Origin: K23-9 sp049680365
Lineage (GTDB): Bacteria > Planctomycetota > Planctomycetia > Pirellulales > Pirellulaceae
Reading direction: 5' to 3'
NCBI GenBank assembly: GCA_049680365.1
Contig: JBAUHQ010000417.1
Coordinates: forward strand, 13,226 to 77,225
DNA length: 64,000 nt
Shown: positions 1-9,642 of the stretch, one piece after another
How the letters are laid out: every line of letters begins with the position of its first letter
Position numbering within the stretch: position 1 is the stretch's first letter
Notes under the pieces: generated by a model
What the model was told of the DNA's origin: nothing
Databases searched by the model: none
What the model saw: the letters and a program-made list of their open reading frames with translations, nothing else
Translations under genes and position numbers: made by a program

Positions 1-955
1 GGTAGATTACGACGCGATAGTTCAGCCGGATTGATTTTCCTTTTAACAAAGTGATCGGGCGTTGCTTCTTGCTTCGCGTGAAATCTGAACGACCAAACGG
101 GTTGGCGGCAAACAAACCGTAAGTGCGCACGTGCCAGCGAGTGGGAAAACCAAAGCTACTGGGATGATTGTGAATCGTGATGCCAACCATTTCGTCATCG
201 ACCGGACCCGAGTAATCGACCCAAGGCGATCGCTTGCCCCAGGCATTTTTGTTTGTTTCCAAATCAGCATTGGTGATCATGCCACCCTTTTTTGCATCGA
301 CGTTTAATGAAGCCGCAACACGCATCCCAAACGTGCCTTCTTTCGTATCGCCGAAATGCACGTCTCCATCGGACGCCTTGAGTAGAAAGTCACAATCGAT
401 GATGCGACGTCGGTCCTGTGACACAAATTCGTATCGTCGCACGTCGGAGAGAATGCGTTTTCCATCGGGGCCCATCCAATCGTTTTCAGTTGTCAAAACA
501 ACCGAGCCCTTATTGGTGACTTCGGCATCGCCTTTGCGTTGAACGACTTTGCCGCAGCCCTGATCGTCCAGCCAGAAATCCACACCATTGACATCACCAT
601 GACTGAGCCACATCGATCGATGATGGTCGTGGTCTCCACTTTCCAGTCCATAGTCTTTCTTCATCGGAAAGTTCCGAGTCATCGCATGGCCACCAGGGCC
701 GCGAATCGGATACACAATCGGTTTGCCGCCACTATCGACGACGTATCCAGCGAACGGTGCGTTGCCAACGAAGATCTCCCACCCACCGTCAGGTGTTTCC
801 TCGACTCGCATCCGCTCGGGTGCCGCAAGCGTAGTGGACGCGACCTGCGCCCTCAGTTGACCCATCGGTATGGAAAAAGCGAAAAGCCAAATGGCAACAA
901 AACTCGTCGCTACGATACGGTTTTTGAATTCAGGCTGGCGTGATTCAACAAGCAT
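1..955 (-). CDS. PmoA-like (DUF6807) family protein, C-terminus cut by window edge
   Basis: Translating the minus strand from an ATG whose first base is 955 gives an open frame that runs off the left edge with no stop, about 318 residues. The N-terminus has a hydrophobic export signal (about residues 14-35, VATSFVAIWLFAFSIPMG). The mature part has the family hallmarks: GPGGHAMTRNFPM, then SGDHDHHRSMWLSHGDVNG with its His cluster, then WDYSGPVDDEMVG-like and ITIHNHPSSFGFPTRWHVRTYG segments. These match the PmoA/DUF6807 family common in planctomycetes. The biochemical role is unsettled; the fold is related to galactose-mutarotase-like sugar-binding proteins. The nearest upstream gene in the same direction is the secreted unknown at 1188-2255. 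I am fairly sure of the family and have no evidence for a substrate. Confidence 0.85.
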   Translation of the reverse strand, partial: MLVESRQPEFKNRIVATSFVAIWLFAFSIPMGQLRAQVASTTLAAPERMRVEETPDGGWEIFVGNAPFAGYVVDSGGKPIVYPIRGPGGHAMTRNFPMKKDYGLESGDHDHHRSMWLSHGDVNGVDFWLDDQGCGKVVQRKGDAEVTNKGSVVLTTENDWMGPDGKRILSDVRRYEFVSQDRRRIIDCDFLLKASDGDVHFGDTKEGTFGMRVAASLNVDAKKGGMITNADLETNKNAWGKRSPWVDYSGPVDDEMVGITIHNHPSSFGFPTRWHVRTYGLFAANPFGRSDFTRSKKQRPITLLKGKSIRLNYRVVIY

Positions 956-1187
956 CGGGATTTCAGTAAAGTGGGTGACGCAGCACTAGCATGCGCGTCG
1001 CAATGACAAATAAAAACATTTTGTGTCGACTGCTGAAATAGTATGGCACTACCGCTGCATCATATACAACTGAGCCGCCTAAGTATTTAACTGCGACAGA
1101 ATCAAAAATCCAGAGAACGTCGTTAGCACTCTTGAACGAAACAAAGACGTAAGACTCGTGTCGCAAAACATGCCCTGCCTGTTTCAA

Positions 1188-2255
1188 TCAACGTTTCTGC
1201 AGAATCCAATCACCGAAAGTAAAGAGAAACTCATCCGTACCTGACTTCGCGGTGCGCCGTTCGAGGCTACTGGAACTTATTTTTGCAAACTTGCCAGATG
1301 GCAATCGAATCGCAGAAGTTTCGCCATTGGTAACGTAATCGACTAGCCCATCCGCATTTAAGTCCGAGTAGTTTGGACCACCGAGCGAGAAACTAAATTC
1401 AGGCTTGGAGTGATGGTAAACTCTCTCAACAAATCCGCGTCCCTCAATCGTAGCTCGCAGGAGTGTTGGCCCCGACAAGATGGAAATCCGATGTCCCTGG
1501 ATGGTTGTAAAGGTCACCGTTGTGGTTCCCGAATCTCGCGAAGTCTCACTTCGTATTTCGCGTCTAAACTCACTCCCCTTTTTCACCCAAGCTGGATCCG
1601 ATACCCATTGACCGCCAGTGCCATCGTTCGCTTCATGACCGTCGCGGAGATTCGATGTGTGTAAGTCCACCTTGAAAAATTCGACTTGATGCCAGCCAGC
1701 TTTCTTCAGCTGGAACTTGCTTCCATCAAGTCCCGTCGCAGTAACCCCCATCATTCTTGACGAGCGTATGTTGCGAATCTCGTTTGCAAAAAAGATGAAG
1801 TGATTTCCAGTGAGATAACTTCTTCCGTAGTCCACACGCCCATCACTGTTTCGGTCGACATAGATCCCTCCGAACCTAGGGGGAGCGACTGGTCCTGAAG
1901 CCCTGAGCGAGACAGTTCGTCGGCCACCTACAGGAACACGATCATGGACTTCCACCTGCACGCGATCTTGCAACAATCTGTCGGTCGACGGGTCGCGAAA
2001 AAATGAAGCAATCCTACTGCCGTCCCGCATGTCCAAACGTAGTTCCATGGCATGTATCTCCACGAAGCCATCCTTCGCGTTTTGTTCCGTCACAAGCAAG
2101 TCGCAGTTCGTTTCTTTTGAACTGAAAACATATGTCGTTTCGATGTCGTCATCCGACAATCGAATGGCAGATAGGTTGTCAAATTCATCACCGCGTGCGA
2201 GTTGCGAAAATGACGAAACCAACAATAGGAGCAAAATTGGACGTGTGATTTCCAT
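1188..2255 (-). CDS. Secreted protein with two Asp-rich calcium-type loops, function unknown
   Basis: The open frame extends further upstream, but the internal ATG at 2255 gives MEITRPILLLLLVSSFSQLARG, a clean Sec signal peptide, so I place the start there (355 residues). The mature protein is not recognised as a named family. Two similar loops, DRNSDGRVDYG in the middle and DLNADGLVDYV near the C-terminus, have the DxNxDGxVD spacing of calcium-binding thrombospondin-type-3 or dockerin-like loops. The segments around them (GGIYVDRNSDG and GGPNYSDLNADG) look like an internal duplication. It is transcribed away from the DUF1549 gene, with about 250 bp between the two starts. It is probably periplasmic or surface-located and calcium-dependent, which is inference. 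Confidence 0.7.
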   Translation of the reverse strand: MEITRPILLLLLVSSFSQLARGDEFDNLSAIRLSDDDIETTYVFSSKETNCDLLVTEQNAKDGFVEIHAMELRLDMRDGSRIASFFRDPSTDRLLQDRVQVEVHDRVPVGGRRTVSLRASGPVAPPRFGGIYVDRNSDGRVDYGRSYLTGNHFIFFANEIRNIRSSRMMGVTATGLDGSKFQLKKAGWHQVEFFKVDLHTSNLRDGHEANDGTGGQWVSDPAWVKKGSEFRREIRSETSRDSGTTTVTFTTIQGHRISILSGPTLLRATIEGRGFVERVYHHSKPEFSFSLGGPNYSDLNADGLVDYVTNGETSAIRLPSGKFAKISSSSLERRTAKSGTDEFLFTFGDWILQKR

Positions 2256-2503
2256 CGTTTGTCCATGTCCGCATTCTTGAGTGCTCAATGAGGGGAAGCG
2301 ATTCGACTTCCATGCCACATCCTGGGGGGTTAGGTGAGACGGCACAACCCTAGGGCTCGGCGGACGGTAAAATGCCTACCATCAAAGGGTGTTTGTCGAT
2401 TATAATAGTGGTCGACAGCAAAAACTGTTGTGACTCCTCGTTTTCTCCCTATTGTCTTTCCGCAGTCTCCCCTGCGAATCGCTTTTTCAGCCGCGAGTGC
2501 TCC

Positions 2504-4465
2504 ATGACGCCCCGTATCGTTTGCAAGAATCGTTCACTCAGCAAATTTTCGATCGTTTCCTGCGCCATCTTGATATTGTTGCCTCTCAACGTCTCGGCCC
2601 AAGGCAACCGCAAGAAACCTGCACCCAAACCTGCCAAGATCCGCCTACCCGAAAGCGTGCGACAACCGGGAAAGGTCAACATGGATGTCGCTGCAGTAAT
2701 TCAAAACCAACGCAGCGCGGTGCAGTCGGCAGCGAATCGATTGGACGGATTGGTGGAAAACAAATTGGTTTCTGAAGGCGGCACACCGAATGAATTGGCC
2801 AGCGACGAAGTCTTCTTGCGCCGCGTCTACTTGGATGTCGCTGGACGAATCCCAACGCTTAAGGAAGCAACTGATTTTTTGTCGTCGGATGCCCCCGACC
2901 GACGGGAACAATTGATCGACGATCTGCTTGGTAGTCCCGACTACGTCAGCAACATGTACAACTTCTGGGCAGACACTTTGCGATTGGTCGATCGACCGAC
3001 CAACAACGTTATCGGTGAACCGTTTCTACATTACGTCAAAGAATCCATTCGTACGAACAAACCGTACGACAAATGGGTGTACGAAATGTTGACCGCTGAC
3101 GGCAAGTCTTGGGAAAACCCTGCTGTCGGCTACCAACTTCGCGACGATGGCATGCCGCTTCCCTATATCGACAACACGGTACGAGTTTTTTTGGGGACAC
3201 AAATCGGATGCGCGCAGTGTCACGATCATCCGTTCGACCAATGGTCACAGTATCAGTTCTATGAACTCGCAGCACTGACAAACGGCACACAAACGCGAAT
3301 CGTCAAGGGCGACCCCGGGTTTGAAAAAACAAATCCTGCCAACGCGATGATCGCAGAAGCTCGCAAGCACTATGAAAACGGCAGGGTCCCTGGGCACTTG
3401 CAACGCTTGATTCGAGCGAATGGCTACAGTGTCAGTGAAACCAAACGAGCGATGCGTCTGCCACACGATTATGCCTACGAGGATGCGAAACCCAAAGCTG
3501 TTGTCCTTCCGGCAGTGCTTTGGGGAAAAATCCCAACGTCTGCCAAAAAGAGTTCGCCAAGAGAGCAATTCGCTGCTTGGCTAACCAGTCCGGACAACCC
3601 GCAATTCAGTAAGACGATCGTGAATCGAATCTGGAAACGGTTCTTGGGTATTGGATTCGTAGAACCGATCGACGATTTTCGTGACGAACATCCTTGCGTC
3701 AACAAAGAGGCAATGGAGTTTTTGTGCCAAGAATTGATCCGCGGAAACTTCAACCTGAAAGAACTCACTCGACTGGTGCTCTATAGCCAAACGTACCAAC
3801 GCAAGGCATCGGATTACACGATGACCAGTGGCGAACCTTACTATTTCCCAGGCCCAACAGTGCGACGCATGACGGCCGAACAAGTTTGGGATTCGCTGCT
3901 AACGATGGCAGTACACAATCCTTGGCCCTTCCAACGCCCCACGACAAAAGACATCGCCGCCGTCGTCGACTTGGATTTTGCCACTGCCACCTACAAAACA
4001 GCAGCGGTAAAAGCGGACCAGTTCCTAGACACCTTTGATACCGGCGCACGCCGGAAAGTCGAGCGCACCCACTCGTACCTTGGCAACACGTTATGCCGCG
4101 CCAGCGAATTGGTTTCACCTGTTCCAGCGGACCACTTTTTACGTCAATTTGGTCAAGGAGACCGCGAAACGATCAACGGATCGCAACAGGAAGCGACCGT
4201 GCCACAGATCCTTGCCATGTTCAATGGACCGATCACGCATGTGATGCTGGAACCGGGATCGTCTATCGTTGACAACGTTTTGGCGATCGAATCAACCAAG
4301 GACCGAATCGAAGCCATCTTCCTGAGCGTGCTGGCGAGGCGTCCGAATCCCAAGGATCGCGTGATTGCTGCCAAAGAACTGTCGCAACAAAACAATGACA
4401 ACGTTGGCTACGGAAACATCCTCTGGGCCCTGCTGAACACACGCGAGTTTTTATTCATCCAATAG
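2504..4465 (+). CDS. DUF1549/DUF1553 domain protein (planctomycete cytochrome-associated family)
   Basis: The start is placed at the ATG at 2504, which gives a short basic N-terminus and a hydrophobic signal (IVSCAILILLPLNVSAQ); the longer frame from 2372 lacks such an opening. The 653-residue product begins, after a basic Pro/Lys-rich linker, with the DUF1549 region (DEVFLRRVYLDVAGRIP, FWADTLR) and includes GCAQCHDHPFDQW. That CxxCH motif looks like a c-type haem site and is characteristic of the family. The DUF1553 region follows (FAAWLTSPDNPQFSKTIVNR, RRMTAEQVWDSLL). Such genes nearly always sit directly upstream of a DUF1501 gene, as here with a 51-bp gap, so the two products probably act together outside the cytoplasmic membrane. 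Their biochemical role is unknown; links to polysaccharide breakdown have been suggested for the family. Confidence 0.92.
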   Translation: MTPRIVCKNRSLSKFSIVSCAILILLPLNVSAQGNRKKPAPKPAKIRLPESVRQPGKVNMDVAAVIQNQRSAVQSAANRLDGLVENKLVSEGGTPNELASDEVFLRRVYLDVAGRIPTLKEATDFLSSDAPDRREQLIDDLLGSPDYVSNMYNFWADTLRLVDRPTNNVIGEPFLHYVKESIRTNKPYDKWVYEMLTADGKSWENPAVGYQLRDDGMPLPYIDNTVRVFLGTQIGCAQCHDHPFDQWSQYQFYELAALTNGTQTRIVKGDPGFEKTNPANAMIAEARKHYENGRVPGHLQRLIRANGYSVSETKRAMRLPHDYAYEDAKPKAVVLPAVLWGKIPTSAKKSSPREQFAAWLTSPDNPQFSKTIVNRIWKRFLGIGFVEPIDDFRDEHPCVNKEAMEFLCQELIRGNFNLKELTRLVLYSQTYQRKASDYTMTSGEPYYFPGPTVRRMTAEQVWDSLLTMAVHNPWPFQRPTTKDIAAVVDLDFATATYKTAAVKADQFLDTFDTGARRKVERTHSYLGNTLCRASELVSPVPADHFLRQFGQGDRETINGSQQEATVPQILAMFNGPITHVMLEPGSSIVDNVLAIESTKDRIEAIFLSVLARRPNPKDRVIAAKELSQQNNDNVGYGNILWALLNTREFLFIQ

Positions 4466-4516
4466 ATTCGCTACTTAACGCACAAGACACCATTCACTGA
4501 AACCGAGAATCCCAAG

Positions 4517-5800
4517 ATGCCACGACCTGAATACACAACCGATGATCGCCGATCATTTATGAAATCGGCCGCCAAGAATTGCTTGGGCGTGACTTTCGCG
4601 GGCGCCGTTGGATCACAGGCACTCTTTGGCGAGGAAGCCGCCGCTGCGGTCGGCAAAGCCAAGCACATCATCTATCTATTCATGGATGGAGCGATGACGC
4701 ATTTGGACACCTTTGACCCCAAAGTAGGCGTCGAAGAAGCAGGTGAAACCAAGCCCATTCAGACTCGCGTGCCGGGCATGCAGTTCGGAAATTTCTTTCC
4801 CAAAATGGCTTACCTTTCGGGCGCTATTGCAGTGGTCCGTTCGCTTAGCACCGAAACCGGAGCACACGACAAGGGCAAGTACTTGATGCGGACGGCTTAC
4901 AAAAAGCTGAACAGCATCCAACACCCCGCCATGGGAGCGTGGATGGTCGCAGAGAAAGGACGTCTGAACAGCGACTTGCCTGGGAATTACATCATCGGAA
5001 GTGGTGATGGTCACCCTGGTGCAGGATTCCTGGAGCCATCGCTTTCGCCGGTGCCAATCTCCAGTGCCAGTGCGGGCCTTCAGAACACGCAACTGCCCAA
5101 GTACCTGCCAGAAGAACTCTTCGGTCGCCGACTGACGTTGGCCACTAAGTTTGACGAAGTGTTTCAGCGAACTCGCAAAAACCCGAATGTGGAAGCCTAC
5201 AACCAGCTCTACTTAGAAGCCCGACGGCTAATGGGCAGCCCTCACTTGAAGGTGTTTGACATCAAGGAAGAGCCACAAGCGGTCCGCGACGCTTATGGCA
5301 ACAATCAATTTGGCCAAGCCTTGCTGCTTTCACGCCGACTAGTCGAAAGCGGTGCTCGGTTCATCGAAGTGACCTACGGTGGTTGGGACATGCACCAAGA
5401 GATTTATACGCGACTGGAATCGAAAGCCAATGACGTTGACACGGGAATCAGCAGCTTAATGCGAGACTTGCATAGCAAGGGTTTACTAAAAGATACGATG
5501 ATCGTGCTGACAACAGAATTTGGTCGGAAGCCTCAACTGAACGTCAACGGCGGTCGCGACCATCACCCCGGCGCATTTAGCAGCCTGCTAATAGGAGCGG
5601 GAATCAAAGGCGGCCAGGTCTATGGCGGCAGCGACAAAACGGGTTTCTCGGTCGCCAAGGACGCCGTGAGTGTTTCCGCATTCAACAAGACCATCGCAGC
5701 TGCCGCCGGCCTACCTCTTACCGAAGAACGATTCGCGCCCAACGGTCGCCCCTTCAAAATCGGCGGTGACGCCGCGCCAATCAAAGAGCTGCTGGCGTAA
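4517..5800 (+). CDS. DUF1501 domain protein with Tat signal (sulfatase-like fold)
   Basis: The 427-residue product starts with DDRRSFMKSAAKNCLGV, a twin-arginine-type leader (RRSFMK) followed by a hydrophobic Ala-rich stretch, so export of a folded protein is likely. The body has the DUF1501 pattern: HIIYLFMDGAMTHLDTFDPK near the N-terminus, GAHDKGKYLMRTAY, the WDMHQ segment, and a late TEFGRKPQLN followed by GGRDHHPGAFSSLLIGAGIKGG. The conserved Asp, Asn and His positions recall the alkaline phosphatase/sulfatase superfamily. It follows the DUF1549/DUF1553 gene by 51 bp in the same direction and is almost certainly co-transcribed with it. The partnership is known for the families; substrate and reaction are not known. 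Confidence 0.92.
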   Translation: MPRPEYTTDDRRSFMKSAAKNCLGVTFAGAVGSQALFGEEAAAAVGKAKHIIYLFMDGAMTHLDTFDPKVGVEEAGETKPIQTRVPGMQFGNFFPKMAYLSGAIAVVRSLSTETGAHDKGKYLMRTAYKKLNSIQHPAMGAWMVAEKGRLNSDLPGNYIIGSGDGHPGAGFLEPSLSPVPISSASAGLQNTQLPKYLPEELFGRRLTLATKFDEVFQRTRKNPNVEAYNQLYLEARRLMGSPHLKVFDIKEEPQAVRDAYGNNQFGQALLLSRRLVESGARFIEVTYGGWDMHQEIYTRLESKANDVDTGISSLMRDLHSKGLLKDTMIVLTTEFGRKPQLNVNGGRDHHPGAFSSLLIGAGIKGGQVYGGSDKTGFSVAKDAVSVSAFNKTIAAAAGLPLTEERFAPNGRPFKIGGDAAPIKELLA

Positions 5801-5915
5801 GAGCTTGCGGTGATGGTCGACCAGCTCTCCGAACTGGAATCGCTGAATCACTCTTTGTTTGACTGCCAACTGCTGGGTCAGCTGAGCGACAATCCTGCTA
5901 GCAGGTGATGGCTTG

Positions 5916-8534
5916 TTACGACTTTGTTTTCAACTGCTGCTGAGCTTGCTGCAAAAACTGCATCGCTTCGATGGGCGTCATCGCGTTGACGTCCAGCTTT
6001 TGCAGTTCGTCAATCAATGGATGATCGGCATAGCCAAAAAGAGTCAACTGGTAGCTGTTACCCCCGTTTGCTTTGGGAGGCGCCACTGTAGGCCGATCAA
6101 ACGCGTCACGATGGTCGGCTTCTAATTGAGCCAAAACATCCTTTGCTCGTTCGTTGACGCTTGCTGGAATCCCAGCCAATCTAGCAACGTGTATGCCGTA
6201 ACTTTTATCTGCACCGCCAGCAACGATTCGGTGCAGGAACACCACTTGCTCGTCCCATTCCTTCACCGCCACATTCATGTTCGCAACTCGCGGCAGCGAT
6301 TCTTCCAGTTGCGTCAACTCGTGATAGTGCGTCGCGAACAGCGTTCGGCAGCCAATCTGTTCGTGCAAATGCTCGGTAATCGCCCACGCCAACGAAAGAC
6401 CATCGTAGGTACTGGTGCCACGGCCAATCTCATCCAAGATCACTAGGCTGCGCGACGTCGCGGTGTTCAGGATCCGAGCCGTTTCGACCATTTCAACCAT
6501 GAACGTACTTTGACCGCGACTAAGTTCGTCGCTTGCTCCGACCCGCGCGAAGATTCGATCCGCGACTCCAATCGTTGCGTTGTCCGCTGGTACAAACGAG
6601 CCGGCTTGAGCCAACAGAGTGATCAATGCGATTTGACGAATGTAGGTGCTCTTACCGGCCATGTTCGGACCAGTGATCAGGTGGATCATGCCGCCTTCGG
6701 GTGACATCACACAATCGTTCGGCACAAATTCGCCCTGTGGCAATGTCACGTCCAGCACCGGGTGCCGGCCAGCCTCGATTCTCAAAATCGAATCATCCGC
6801 CAATTCGGGACGCACCCATCCTCGCACCGCGGCCAATTCGGCAAGTGCCGACAATGTATCCAATTCGGCCATCGCCGCGGCGACTTCTTGCAGGACCGGC
6901 AATTGCCGATGCGTTTGCGCTCGTAAGTCTTGAAAAATCAATTGCTCACGCGAAGCAGCCTTATCGTCCGCAGCGAGAACTTTTTCTTCGTACTCCTTTA
7001 ACTCCGGCGTAATATATCGCTCGCAGTTTTTCAGTGTTTGCTTGCGAATAAAGAAGTCTGGCACTTTGTCTTTTTGACCATTGGAAACTTCCAAAAAGTA
7101 CCCGAAAACGCGGTTGTAACCGACCTTCAAATTCGTGATGCCGGTTTCGTCCATTTGTCGCTGTTGATACTCAGCAATCCATTGCTTGCCACCTCGAGCC
7201 AATTCTCGCAGTTCATCCAACTCTGAATCAAAACCTGCACGGACAAAATTGCCGTCTCCAGCGTTCAGCGGACATTCATCGGCCAACGCGGCGTCCAACT
7301 GGCTTCGTAGTTCTGGACAGAGATGCAGGTTTTGTTGAATGCCTTCCAGTCGCTCGGACTTTCGTTCTGTCAATCGAGCCTTCAGTTTGGGCAGTCCAGC
7401 CAAAGTGGTCGAAACTTGCTGAAGATCGCGTGGACCGGTCCGGCCCGTCGCGATTCGCGCCAATAGTCGGCTAAGATCGAACGTATCACGCAGCGTTTTT
7501 CGCACGTCGGCTCGCAGGGCTTGATCACCCGATAATTCGGAAACCGCGTCATGCCGTTGGCCAATCGCAACTGGATCAATCAATGGCGCGGCAATCCAAT
7601 CGGCCAACATCCGCGATCCCATTGGCGTGCAGGTTTCATCGATCACATCCAACAAAGATCCTTCGCGCGACGCAGTCCGCAACGTGCGTGTGATCTCTAA
7701 ACTCCGACGTGTCGATGCATCGATTTGCAATACCGGCGTCTGACGGTGAGAAGTGATCGTGCGAAAGTGATCCAGGCCGCTACGCTGCGTTTCTTGCAGA
7801 TACGTCAACACGCCTCCGGCGGCGCGAATTGCAGGTCCATCGTCATCGCCGAAACCGAGCCCCTCCAGATTGTGGACGGCAAATTGTTTGCACAGAGTTT
7901 CTCTCGCGGCGTCTTCTGCAAATGACCATGCCGGACGTGACGTCCACGACCAAGGCGCGGTTGTGTCGGGGCTAAACATCGCGTCGTCTTCACGATAAAG
8001 AACTTCGGCAGGTCCGATCCGCGCCAATTCATCTTCTATCCGCGACTGTGGAAAAGTCCCCGCCTCAAAACGTCCACTCGAAAGCTCAGCCCACGCGATG
8101 CCAGCCATCGGCGGAAGTCCTTGCTTTTCCGCCTTCTTGTCTCGCAACAGATACACGGCAGCGACGTAGTTGGCTTGCCGCGGATCCAGCAATCCATCGT
8201 CGGTCAGCGTACCTGCGCTGACGACACGAGTGATCTCGCGTTTCACTAGACCTTTGGCAGTCTTGGGATCTTCAACCTGCTCGCAAACCGCAGCACGAAA
8301 CCCTGCTTGAATCAGCTTGTGCAGATACGAATCTAGCTGGTGGTGTGGAAAGCCAGCCATCGCGGTGGGATTCTCGCTGTCCTTGTCACGACTGGTCAGC
8401 GTGAGACCAAGTATTTTCGAGGCGACTTTGGCGTCGTCCAAGAATAGTTCGTAGAAATCGCCCATGCGAAAGAACAGCAATGCGTCGCCGCACGCCGCTT
8501 TCGCCTCATGGTATTGTCGCATCATTGGAGTCAT
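5916..8534 (-). CDS. mutS: DNA mismatch repair ATPase MutS
   Basis: The 872-residue protein has the normal length for MutS1. The N-terminal mismatch-recognition domain shows the Phe-Tyr-Glu motif at residues 27-29 (RMGDFYELF), where Phe stacks on the mispaired base. The C-terminal ABC-type ATPase has Walker A GPNMAGKST at residue 622, an STFMVEM motif, Walker B LVILDE at about 697 and the downstream ATHYHEL segment. It binds mismatches as a dimer and recruits MutL to start repair. All key residues appear intact. The C-terminal tail (QLTLFG, then HPLIDELQKLDVNAMTPIEAM) is typical of the family. It points towards the DUF1501 gene with a 115-bp convergent gap. No mutL was seen nearby. Confidence 0.98.
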   Translation of the reverse strand: MTPMMRQYHEAKAACGDALLFFRMGDFYELFLDDAKVASKILGLTLTSRDKDSENPTAMAGFPHHQLDSYLHKLIQAGFRAAVCEQVEDPKTAKGLVKREITRVVSAGTLTDDGLLDPRQANYVAAVYLLRDKKAEKQGLPPMAGIAWAELSSGRFEAGTFPQSRIEDELARIGPAEVLYREDDAMFSPDTTAPWSWTSRPAWSFAEDAARETLCKQFAVHNLEGLGFGDDDGPAIRAAGGVLTYLQETQRSGLDHFRTITSHRQTPVLQIDASTRRSLEITRTLRTASREGSLLDVIDETCTPMGSRMLADWIAAPLIDPVAIGQRHDAVSELSGDQALRADVRKTLRDTFDLSRLLARIATGRTGPRDLQQVSTTLAGLPKLKARLTERKSERLEGIQQNLHLCPELRSQLDAALADECPLNAGDGNFVRAGFDSELDELRELARGGKQWIAEYQQRQMDETGITNLKVGYNRVFGYFLEVSNGQKDKVPDFFIRKQTLKNCERYITPELKEYEEKVLAADDKAASREQLIFQDLRAQTHRQLPVLQEVAAAMAELDTLSALAELAAVRGWVRPELADDSILRIEAGRHPVLDVTLPQGEFVPNDCVMSPEGGMIHLITGPNMAGKSTYIRQIALITLLAQAGSFVPADNATIGVADRIFARVGASDELSRGQSTFMVEMVETARILNTATSRSLVILDEIGRGTSTYDGLSLAWAITEHLHEQIGCRTLFATHYHELTQLEESLPRVANMNVAVKEWDEQVVFLHRIVAGGADKSYGIHVARLAGIPASVNERAKDVLAQLEADHRDAFDRPTVAPPKANGGNSYQLTLFGYADHPLIDELQKLDVNAMTPIEAMQFLQQAQQQLKTKS

Positions 8535-8563
8535 GACGGAAATCCTAGCGAGAACGGTTTCGC

Positions 8564-8610
8564 GCGGACAGTGTCCGCAAAAATAGTTTTCCCGGCATCG
8601 ATGATCGCCG
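8564..8610. promoter_or_regulatory. Two hairpins in the leader between the NIPSNAP gene and mutS
   Basis: Positions 8564-8578 form a near-perfect palindrome with 7-bp arms (GCGGACA and TGTCCGC) around one base. About 20 bases further on, ATCGCC and GGCGAT form a second short stem (roughly 8601-8618). Both lie in the minus-strand gap between the stop of the NIPSNAP gene and the mutS start, about 30 bases before mutS. There is no U-tract after the first stem, so it does not read as an intrinsic terminator. It may be an operator, an attenuation structure or only a stable leader. Confidence 0.35.
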
Positions 8611-8661
8611 CTTCGGGCGATGACGTTTGGGTAATTTTTACCACGTCAATCGCGGACCAAG

Positions 8662-9447
8662 CTACATCTGAGAATACGATTTGGGGACAAGCACGTACTT
8701 GTCGATTTTGCTGACTGTGCCCGCGTATTTGGCGACTTTGCTGAGCACTTTCCAATCCGGATGCGAACGGAACGCGTCCCACGCTTTCAAGCGAGCCTCA
8801 TCGCTGGGGTACATCGTCAGATAAGTCAAATTGGGCGTCTGGGGCCCCAAAATCGATTGCCCAATGAAGATCGGCTTAATGCCGCAATCCAAGAAGATCG
8901 GGACTTCGCCATTGTTGAACATGTCGACTTTCAAGTTTCCCAGTCGTTCGTTGGGACTTTCATAGAGTCGCAGTTCGTAGACACGATCAGCGTTTTGCAA
9001 ATCGCCTGCATCCACCGTCAATTTGGGCCAGCATTTCATCGACACCAACAATTCGCTGGTGATGCGCTGATAGGGCGCGTCCGCTTTACCGCCCCTTTCG
9101 AACGTCGCTGCGGCAGCACGGTACTGCTCATCGGCTTGCACGGCCTGACGAACCGAAGCAACTTGAGCGGCTGAATCCATCGGTATCACCACGACGATGC
9201 GTGAGCTGCCACTTTCATCGTTGGCGGCATTGGCAAAAACGCCCACGGGGCCGATGCCTGCTCGTTGGAGTGCGGGCAACAAGGCGTCCTGCAGATACTG
9301 ATCGGTCACTGCTTGATCAGTCTTTTCGCCCAGCAAATAGCTTCGGACTTCATAGTACTGGGGCTGGGTTTCGGCGCCATCGACAGACGATAAGCCGGCA
9401 AAAACCGACGTAAAAAGAGTGAGGGCACAACAGGAGATCGTTTTCAT
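8662..9447 (-). CDS. Secreted NIPSNAP-family protein
   Basis: The 261-residue product begins with a clear Sec signal (MKTISCCALTLFTSVFAGLSSVDGA). The mature part consists of two alpha/beta halves of the dimeric alpha-beta-barrel type: YYEVRSYLLG with ALLPALQRAGIGPVGVF in the first, and VYELRLYESPNERLGNLKVDMFNNGEVPIFLDCGIKPIFIGQ in the second, the latter being the classic NIPSNAP signature. It ends with FRSHPDWKVLSKV. Exported NIPSNAP proteins are frequent in planctomycetes and their function is not established. The gene lies upstream of mutS on the same strand with a 127-bp gap, so co-transcription is possible but not evident. Confidence 0.88.
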   Translation of the reverse strand: MKTISCCALTLFTSVFAGLSSVDGAETQPQYYEVRSYLLGEKTDQAVTDQYLQDALLPALQRAGIGPVGVFANAANDESGSSRIVVVIPMDSAAQVASVRQAVQADEQYRAAAATFERGGKADAPYQRITSELLVSMKCWPKLTVDAGDLQNADRVYELRLYESPNERLGNLKVDMFNNGEVPIFLDCGIKPIFIGQSILGPQTPNLTYLTMYPSDEARLKAWDAFRSHPDWKVLSKVAKYAGTVSKIDKYVLVPKSYSQM

Positions 9448-9642
9448 CGTTTATCCATGGAGTCGGAGAACCGGGTGTCGATGATAACGGGCCATTTACC
9501 TGACAGCGGTGGTGTGGCCTGTTTCGACGCCCCACATCATAATCCCGCACAGCACGCCCTGACCACTGCCGCGATTCTACGCTTGTAAAAGCGAGATTTT
9601 CGGATTCCGATTTCTTCTTTCACTGATTGACGGACCTTCACG

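Noticed and set aside
234..943. Two plus-strand frames of 102 and 134 codons at the left edge
   Set aside because: They are antisense to the PmoA-like gene, whose conserved residues explain the region.
963..1187. A 74-codon minus-strand frame adjoining the secreted protein gene
   Set aside because: Its start is a TTG with no ribosome binding site and the peptide has no family or signal character.
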